A model generated the notes under the pieces. That model ran no database searches. It was not told the DNA's origin and worked only from the letters and a program-made list of their open reading frames with translations. Below are positions 6,913 through 11,123 of a stretch of 11,123 bases of DNA, in pieces (the first letter of the stretch is position 1; every line of letters starts with the position of its first letter). The DNA comes from an uncultured bacterium. GTDB taxonomy: Bacteria; Cyanobacteriota; Vampirovibrionia; Gastranaerophilales; Gastranaerophilaceae. The DNA lies in assembly GCA_949299435.1 (NCBI GenBank), contig CASGAK010000160.1, positions 1 through 11,123 of the forward strand, given 5' to 3'. A program made the position numbers and the translations under genes.

Positions 6913-8076
6913 TCACATATACTGTATACTAACTTTTTTAAAATATTTATCCTGCAATACATTTGCCATTTTTTTAATTATATTTTTTCGAATTTCGATT
7001 TCTATAGGCAGAGCAGGATCGTAATGTGCCTGGTTTAGCTTTGCACCCACCATGAAATTGATACAGTCGCTATCCAGTAAAAATTTTACCAACTTTCCTG
7101 CTGCGTTGTCAATATCTGTAGTGTTAGATTCCAAATATTCAAGTGTTTTGGTCAAAGTCAAAATTCCTTCTGTTACCAAATCCACTCCGTCCATATAGGA
7201 ACATGCAGGGAGCTTTCCTATACTGATTGTCGTATCCATTGTAATAGGTCTATTTAGCTCTCTTGAAATTAAATTTGCTGTTGTTCCGCCGCAAATCGCT
7301 TTTTTACCTTTAAAATTATCAAACATTCTTGCGTATTCAGCATCTTTTTGCTGATGGTATGGAGGACCTGTAAATATTAATGATTCTCGAGGTTCTCTAA
7401 AGTATAGAACACAAGCTGAAATATCATCTTTTGGGTGTCTATCGGTTTCTATATTTCTTGCTTGATTTACGATATACTGCGATAATTCAGAACTTGAAAT
7501 ATCAGCTTGTTCTGAAAGTTTATCTTTTACAAGAACTATAAGTCCGTCACGTCTTAGTCCGAGTTTAAGCCTGCCACCACCAAGACCTGCTTGTGTTACG
7601 CCATCTGAACAAAATATCAGACGATCACCCAGTTTTAGTTTCAACTTATACACTTTCATTTTTCTGTTTTTGAAAGTTTTTGACTGAATAGTTTCATACT
7701 CGGGTGTCATCACCTCATTATCTCTTATCCATAAAAATTCCGGGTTTCCTTCCTCTACAATTTTCGCATTACCGTAATCATCACAATCTATTGCTGAGAA
7801 TGTCGAATAACTAATTCTACGGACTTTGCATACAGGAAGGGAGTTCATTATTATTTCAGCAGCTTTTCTTATCGGAATTTGACCGTTTTCAATGAATTGC
7901 AAAAGCATTGTGGCGGTCATACAAGATAAAATATTTGCCTTTATACCGCTGCCAAGACCATCTGAAAGCACTGCTATCAAACGTGCCTCGTCCGGATACC
8001 TCTTGGATACAAAGTAATCCCCATAAGCATTTTGGTTATATTTTTTCATTTGACTGCAATCTATATCTATAAACAT
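6913..8076 (-). CDS. SpoIIE/PP2C-type serine phosphatase linked to the sensory hydrogenase
   Basis: A 387-residue cytoplasmic protein. The N-terminal ~230 residues form a SpoIIE-like PP2C phosphatase domain: GDYF with D20, VLSDGLGSG with D39, FCSDGVTQAG with D158, and KDDIS with D217/D218. These are the Asp residues expected to hold the Mn/Mg pair, so it looks active. The remaining ~155 residues (CGGTTANLI at 262-270, DGVDLVTEGILTL at 296-308) form a second conserved-looking region of unknown function. Relatives dephosphorylate regulators such as anti-sigma-factor antagonists; no such target is in the window. No membrane helices are seen. The ATG lies 5 nt after the sensory hydrogenase stop with only a weak GGGT ribosome site, which indicates coupled translation. 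The phosphatase is therefore the most likely output of that sensor. Confidence 0.88.
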   Translation of the reverse strand: MFIDIDCSQMKKYNQNAYGDYFVSKRYPDEARLIAVLSDGLGSGIKANILSCMTATMLLQFIENGQIPIRKAAEIIMNSLPVCKVRRISYSTFSAIDCDDYGNAKIVEEGNPEFLWIRDNEVMTPEYETIQSKTFKNRKMKVYKLKLKLGDRLIFCSDGVTQAGLGGGRLKLGLRRDGLIVLVKDKLSEQADISSSELSQYIVNQARNIETDRHPKDDISACVLYFREPRESLIFTGPPYHQQKDAEYARMFDNFKGKKAICGGTTANLISRELNRPITMDTTISIGKLPACSYMDGVDLVTEGILTLTKTLEYLESNTTDIDNAAGKLVKFLLDSDCINFMVGAKLNQAHYDPALPIEIEIRKNIIKKMANVLQDKYFKKVSIQYM

Positions 8077-8081
8077 ACTTT

Positions 8082-9809
8082 TTACCCGTTATTCTCGGTA
8101 TCTTCGTCATCTTTGTCGTCAAAGTCGTTTGCAATTGAACTCAGTAAGGTTTCGGTCTCGACCATATGCTCCCCTAAAAGACAAGCGATTTCCTGCACGA
8201 TTGAAATATTTTTAGAAATTACCTCGTGTGCTTTTTGAGAAATTTTTTCTCTATTTGTCTCGGATTGAGTAACGTCAGTGATTACAGCTCCTACAATCTC
8301 ATTTTCTTCAATTGTGAAGGCACTGATGTCGTATAATCTGTTTTTGACAGGATATCGCTCTTTATGCAAGTCTTTTCCTGATTTTAAAATGGTTTTAAAA
8401 ATATCGGCAAAGTCAACTATTCTTTCTATCGCGGCTCCTGCCAAGCCATCGGGACGAGCTTTAAATACTTCATACATATCCCCTGTAAACATTCTCATAA
8501 ACGCATCATTTGCCTCCAAGATGTTCATATTGCTATCCACCATTACAGTTGCAGATGGCATACATCTAAGCATTGCAGCAGCTTTTCGCATAGCAATTTT
8601 TCTCATATATGACACACACATAGAAGTTTCCGCATCACCGTCAAGCAGTGCTTTAGCTAAATCACGACAAGTAGCATAGCCGCAGCCTCCGCAATTAAGC
8701 TCATCATCTACAGAGTGTTTGCCTATTTTTTTAAGTGTTTTTAAAATATCTTCAATCGAATGTTCGGTTGTCACTATCTTTTTAGGAGAAACGTCCATCT
8801 CTACAACCGTTTCGGGGACTTTGGGAATTATTTCCCGCTCTTTTACATTTGACAAAACATCAGATATTATACTTATTCCTGATTTATCTGTTGATATACA
8901 AGGACCTGCCACACAACCACCTTCACAAGACAGTGCTTCTACAAAAATTACTTTATCCATTTTATCCGGTTTTAATTTGTATAATGCTCTTTCAAAAGGT
9001 AATAGTCCAGCTATATCCATCAATTGAATTTCTTTTTTTATACCGATTTTTCTTATTGTTTCATTCATTCCTCCGTCTATTGGGTACAATGAACCTTCAT
9101 AAGCTGCTCTTGGAACAAATTTTGAATCAGGTAACGTTGTTGTTGATGAAATATCTATTGCTTCATCATGAAGCCATAGTTTTAATTCTTCAAATGTCAG
9201 AGCCACATCAAATAATTTATATTCATCAGATTCATTTTTCTTTCCTATGCAAGGACCGATGAATACTATTGAAATATTTTCACCAAATTTATCTTTAAGC
9301 ATTTTTGCATGCGTCATCGCTGGAGAACCTATTGGGGTTATACAATTTGCATATTCGGGGTGATATTTCCTTATAAAATTTACGATTACAGGGCAAGCAC
9401 TTGAGATAAAAAGTCCTTTTTCTGCACTATTTAACATTTCAGCAGTCTTTATTGACACCTCTTGAGCCCCCAAAGCTGTTTCTGACACTCCTTTAAAACC
9501 AAGTTTTTTCAATACTGACACTATTTTTTCTTCACTAATGTCAAATACACCTTTCCAACTGGGTGCTAATGAAACGTAGACTTCTTTTTGTGCTCTTATC
9601 AGATTTTTTGCTTTATCAACGTCTGTTCTTACACGCTTTGCATTTGATGGGCAAGCCTTTACGCAGTTACCGCAAGCAATACATCTTTCGCCTATTACTG
9701 ATGCATGACCGTTCTCAATTTTTATTGCCTTTACCGGACATTCTCTTATACATTTATAGCAGTCATGACATTCATTTGATAAAGTATATACCGGATTGTT
9801 ACTATTCAT
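8082..9809 (-). CDS. hydS: Putative sensory [FeFe] hydrogenase (group C, HydS-like) with PAS domain
   Basis: A 575-residue modular redox/H2 sensor. Residues 14-53 bind two [4Fe-4S] clusters (C14, C17, C20, C24; C43, C46, C49, C53). About 75-330 is the H-cluster domain: L1 SSACPV (C139), L2 GPCIGKKNE (C187) and L3 SCEGGCVAGP (C295, C299). The proton-transfer Cys of TSCCP is Ala138, as reported for sensory HydS-type enzymes, so turnover should be slow. A four-Cys Fe-S domain follows (C373, C376, C381, C398, CGGCGYATC). Residues about 412-515 form a PAS domain, then a helical tail with an acidic end (DDKDDEDTE). It probably senses H2 or redox state and passes the signal to the phosphatase 5 nt downstream. 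Start: AGGGG precedes ATG 9809. It is not a typical energy-conserving hydrogenase, which would keep TSCCP and lack PAS. Confidence 0.92.
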   Translation of the reverse strand: MNSNNPVYTLSNECHDCYKCIRECPVKAIKIENGHASVIGERCIACGNCVKACPSNAKRVRTDVDKAKNLIRAQKEVYVSLAPSWKGVFDISEEKIVSVLKKLGFKGVSETALGAQEVSIKTAEMLNSAEKGLFISSACPVIVNFIRKYHPEYANCITPIGSPAMTHAKMLKDKFGENISIVFIGPCIGKKNESDEYKLFDVALTFEELKLWLHDEAIDISSTTTLPDSKFVPRAAYEGSLYPIDGGMNETIRKIGIKKEIQLMDIAGLLPFERALYKLKPDKMDKVIFVEALSCEGGCVAGPCISTDKSGISIISDVLSNVKEREIIPKVPETVVEMDVSPKKIVTTEHSIEDILKTLKKIGKHSVDDELNCGGCGYATCRDLAKALLDGDAETSMCVSYMRKIAMRKAAAMLRCMPSATVMVDSNMNILEANDAFMRMFTGDMYEVFKARPDGLAGAAIERIVDFADIFKTILKSGKDLHKERYPVKNRLYDISAFTIEENEIVGAVITDVTQSETNREKISQKAHEVISKNISIVQEIACLLGEHMVETETLLSSIANDFDDKDDEDTENNG

Positions 9810-9866
9810 TTCTTAACCCCTGTTATTATTTGTAAGGATACGTATTTTATTTTTATGCAGAAAATT

Positions 9867-10115
9867 TTATTCTCTATTTATAAATTTATCTAAAATCTCT
9901 TTCAACTTTGCTTCATCTACTTCATTATATTCAACTCCGTTTATAATTATATTAGGTCCTGTTACGCACTTTCCTTCACAACGAGAACCTGAAAGATCTA
10001 TTTCAGCTTCTAATTTGTTATCTTTTATATAGTTTTCAATAAATTCTAAATTTGAAGCATTTCCGCGAGCAAAACATGAGCTTCCCATACATACACTGAT
10101 ACTGAGTTTTGACAT
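9867..10115 (-). CDS. Thioredoxin-like [2Fe-2S] ferredoxin, first gene of the sensory-hydrogenase operon
   Basis: An 82-residue protein with C9-x4-C14 (CMGSSC) and C46-x3-C50 (CEGKC), the ligand pattern of thioredoxin-fold [2Fe-2S] ferredoxins, in the same positions as in the 90-residue protein at 6610-6882. TGPNIIINGVEY (52-63) and a C-terminal helix complete the fold. It lacks the NuoE N-terminal helices. A role as electron carrier to or from the sensory hydrogenase, 57 nt downstream, is inferred from position. AGAGGA lies close before the ATG. The two small ferredoxins share the fold and cysteine spacing but differ clearly elsewhere, so if they are duplicates they are old ones. Confidence 0.87.
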   Translation of the reverse strand: MSKLSISVCMGSSCFARGNASNLEFIENYIKDNKLEAEIDLSGSRCEGKCVTGPNIIINGVEYNEVDEAKLKEILDKFINRE

Positions 10116-10153
10116 ATGTCCTCTTTGATATTTTTATTACTTTTACTTATTCT

Positions 10154-10182
10154 ATTCTACTCTATTTACGCTTTTAAAGCAA
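10154..10182 (-). promoter_or_regulatory. Candidate promoter of the sensory-hydrogenase operon
   Basis: On the minus strand TTGCTT (complement of 10177-10182) and TAGAAT (complement of 10154-10159, 5 of 6 to consensus) are 17 bp apart, about 40 nt before the first start codon. The -35 is weak. It overlaps GCTTTTAAAGC (10170-10180), a short inverted repeat that could be an operator or chance in A/T-rich DNA. Confidence 0.35.
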
Positions 10183-10308
10183 GTATAATCTACATATTAT
10201 TTTAATTTTTCCAAAACCTAATCCTCACTTCAAGTACAGTATACCGTTTCACTGTTAAATATTCCGTTTTAAAATTTCACTCACAATCAAAGAATATTTG
10301 GAAACAAC

Positions 10309-10343
10309 AAAAAAAGAGCTCCGTCTAAATCCTTTGGGAGCTC
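10309..10343 (-). terminator. Rho-independent terminator after the tiny ORF pair
   Basis: GAGCTCC (10316-10322) pairs with GGAGCTC (10337-10343) around a 14-nt loop. On the minus strand seven T follow (10315-10309). It begins about 35 nt after the stop of the 38-codon ORF. It also insulates the sensory-hydrogenase operon from upstream minus-strand transcription. No plus-strand use is evident. Confidence 0.75.
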
Positions 10344-10377
10344 CTAATTTACACTAACCGCTTATTCACTTCTTCAT

Positions 10378-10494
10378 TTATCCTGCTTTTGAGGAATCAC
10401 TATAATACAACTTATATAAACAGACCAAAAATCCTAAATAAAACCCCTGTTTAGAGTCGAGTTTTACTTTAAGATTTTCAATCTTATTTTTCAC
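10378..10494 (-). CDS. Candidate small protein, 38 residues, GTG start
   Basis: I do not recognise this protein. Translating 10494-10378 gives 38 codons from GTG to TAA. The N-terminal half is lysine-rich (KNKIENLKVKLDSKQ at 2-16), then comes a hydrophobic aromatic stretch, GFYLGFLVCLYKLYY at 17-31, and a polar end, SDSSKAG. A strong Shine-Dalgarno, AGGAAGAGG (complement of 10501-10509), sits 6 nt upstream. The start overlaps the stop of a 17-codon ORF as GTGA, and a terminator follows the stop. The hydrophobic stretch is short for a membrane helix, so membrane association is possible but uncertain. A small membrane-associated peptide or a type I-like toxin would fit the shape, but neither is shown. 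Codons 4-8 form a small hairpin (AAGATT/AATCTT). Confidence 0.5.
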   Translation of the reverse strand: MKNKIENLKVKLDSKQGFYLGFLVCLYKLYYSDSSKAG

Positions 10495-10544
10495 GTTAAA
10501 CCTCTTCCTATATTAAATATAGAACTTTCTTGAATAATATTCAT
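10491..10544 (-). CDS. Candidate 17-residue leader or upstream ORF, coupled to the 38-residue ORF
   Basis: ATG 10544 opens 17 codons (beginning MNIIQESS, ending GRGLT) that stop at TGA 10493-10491. The stop overlaps the GTG start of the next ORF (GTGA). AGGGG (complement of 10551-10555) lies 6 nt upstream, like the AGGGG before the sensory hydrogenase. A perfect 15-nt palindrome, CTATATTAAATATAG (10508-10522), lies within it, just before the downstream ribosome site. It could be a coupling leader peptide, or a chance ORF in an untranslated leader. Confidence 0.35.
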   Translation of the reverse strand: MNIIQESSIFNIGRGLT

Positions 10545-10628
10545 TATTTTCCCCTATAAATGTGTGATAACGTTTTAGGCATATTCTGCCCTATGTGAGT
10601 TTTTGTAATTTAAACTTTTTTGATTAAT
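10545..10628. other. Short gap between the tiny ORF pair and the annexin-like gene
   Basis: This gap should carry either the promoter of the tiny ORF unit or read-through from the annexin-like gene. GGCA-TATTC-TGCC (10578-10590) is a short inverted repeat with no T run on either side, so it does not look like a terminator. I see no convincing -35/-10 pair. Confidence 0.3.
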
Positions 10629-11123
10629 TTATTTAGCGATATATTCTTTACCGCCTAAATTTTTATGAATTTTGTTAATTAATTCATATATTTTTTTATC
10701 ATCTCGCCAGAATGCTTTCAGTTCTTCATTTAACTGATTGTAATCCGCACTTATATCAGCTCCTGCATCTTTTGCTTTTTCTGCTAAAGTATCCATTAAT
10801 TTTCTTGTATATTTTTCACGGTCATTACCCCAAAAAACATCATCATAAATACTTTCTAATAATGATTCTCCTTTAAATTCTTTCGCATATTTTGTATTCC
10901 AAAAATCTAAGACTTCCATTACATTGTCTTTTGTAATAGCCTCCATAGATGTTTCCAATTTTTCATCATCTGTTCCCGGACCATTCACAGCTGCAAATAC
11001 ATCTTGAGCTATCATAGCACCGCTAATTTGAGCTTCTTTTGAAGTATTATACTGTGACTGAGTAGATTTTGCTGAATATTGAACCGTATTTGCTTCAGCT
11101 TTACCATTATCCTTGTCTTCGAC
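10629..11123 (-). CDS. Annexin-like repeat protein, 3' part (5' end outside the window)
   Basis: The frame stays open from the TAA at 10629 to base 11123, giving 164 codons. The ATG at 11013-11015 is probably internal: there is no ribosome site before it and coding-like sequence continues upstream. That upstream part is a Gln/Ser/Thr/Asn-rich linker (such as NTVQYSASKSTQSQYNTS). From about 11020 down, the protein reads AMIAQDVFAAVNGPGTDDEKL followed by NVMEVLDFW, KYAKEFKGESLLESIYDD and a further helical part. The A-x-x-I...A-x-x-G-x-GTDDEKL pattern, then Y...(K/G)-x-L...L, is the annexin repeat layout, including the type II Ca-binding-loop look G-x-GTD. Function in bacteria is unknown. The C-terminal ~75 residues are Lys/Asp-rich helices, and no signal peptide can be judged. 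Confidence 0.65.
   Translation of the reverse strand, partial: VEDKDNGKAEANTVQYSAKSTQSQYNTSKEAQISGAMIAQDVFAAVNGPGTDDEKLETSMEAITKDNVMEVLDFWNTKYAKEFKGESLLESIYDDVFWGNDREKYTRKLMDTLAEKAKDAGADISADYNQLNEELKAFWRDDKKIYELINKIHKNLGGKEYIAK

Noticed and set aside
6915..6929. ATACTGTATAC near the phosphatase stop and GTACAGTATAC near 10236 as a shared operator
   Set aside because: The match is short and in A/T-rich DNA, and one copy is inside a coding end; chance is likely.
8278..8679. A 133-codon plus-strand open frame, Ser/Ile-rich
   Set aside because: It lies fully antisense to the PAS/Fe-S part of the sensory hydrogenase, with no recognisable domain.
10196..10290. Very short minus-strand GTG-started frames (9 and 16 codons) upstream of the sensory operon
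   Set aside because: Neither has a ribosome site or neighbouring signals, unlike the 17/38-codon pair.
10629..11015. Treating ATG 11015 as the true start of the annexin-like gene
   Set aside because: The frame stays open with coding-like sequence to the window edge and no Shine-Dalgarno precedes this ATG, so it is better seen as an internal Met.
1..11123. CRISPR array, tRNA/rRNA genes, insertion sequence or long repeats
   Set aside because: I saw no regularly spaced repeats, no cloverleaf or rRNA-like stretch, no transposase frame and no terminal inverted repeats.

Overview
The window is AT-rich, with gene-dense bacterial DNA. The best guess for the source is a fermentative anaerobe of the non-photosynthetic cyanobacterial sister lineage (Vampirovibrionia/'Melainabacteria', perhaps gut Gastranaerophilales). 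This rests on a DapB with cyanobacteria-like C-terminal motifs, two [FeFe]-hydrogenase-type proteins and an annexin-like repeat protein. It is an inference from remembered family features, not from a database search.

Left part (1-4924), housekeeping. On the minus strand lie the 5' part of an NfeD/YuaF-like membrane protein and, upstream of it, dapB (lysine/diaminopimelate synthesis). A PC4-like ssDNA-binding protein and priA (replication restart) diverge on the plus strand and overlap by one base. Convergent to priA is dxr (MEP isoprenoid pathway), which appears to have its own promoter and almost no leader.

Middle part (4941-10182), hydrogen metabolism, all on the minus strand. In transcription order it starts with a small thioredoxin-like [2Fe-2S] ferredoxin. 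Next comes a putative sensory [FeFe] hydrogenase (group C, HydS-like) with ferredoxin, H-cluster, extra Fe-S and PAS domains. A SpoIIE/PP2C-type phosphatase follows 5 nt later, then a second thioredoxin-like [2Fe-2S] protein and a strong terminator. After that, from its own good promoter, comes a group-B-like monomeric [FeFe] hydrogenase with its own terminator. The layout suggests a redox or H2-sensing phosphatase module beside a catalytic hydrogenase. No NuoF-like diaphorase and no HydE/F/G maturase is present in the window.

Right part (10183-11123). A stretch that looks non-coding at first holds two tiny overlapping minus-strand ORFs (17 and 38 codons, GTGA overlap). Each has a Shine-Dalgarno-like sequence, and a terminator follows. 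Beyond it is the 3' part of an annexin-like repeat protein whose frame stays open to the window edge. No tRNA, rRNA, CRISPR array or insertion sequence was seen.
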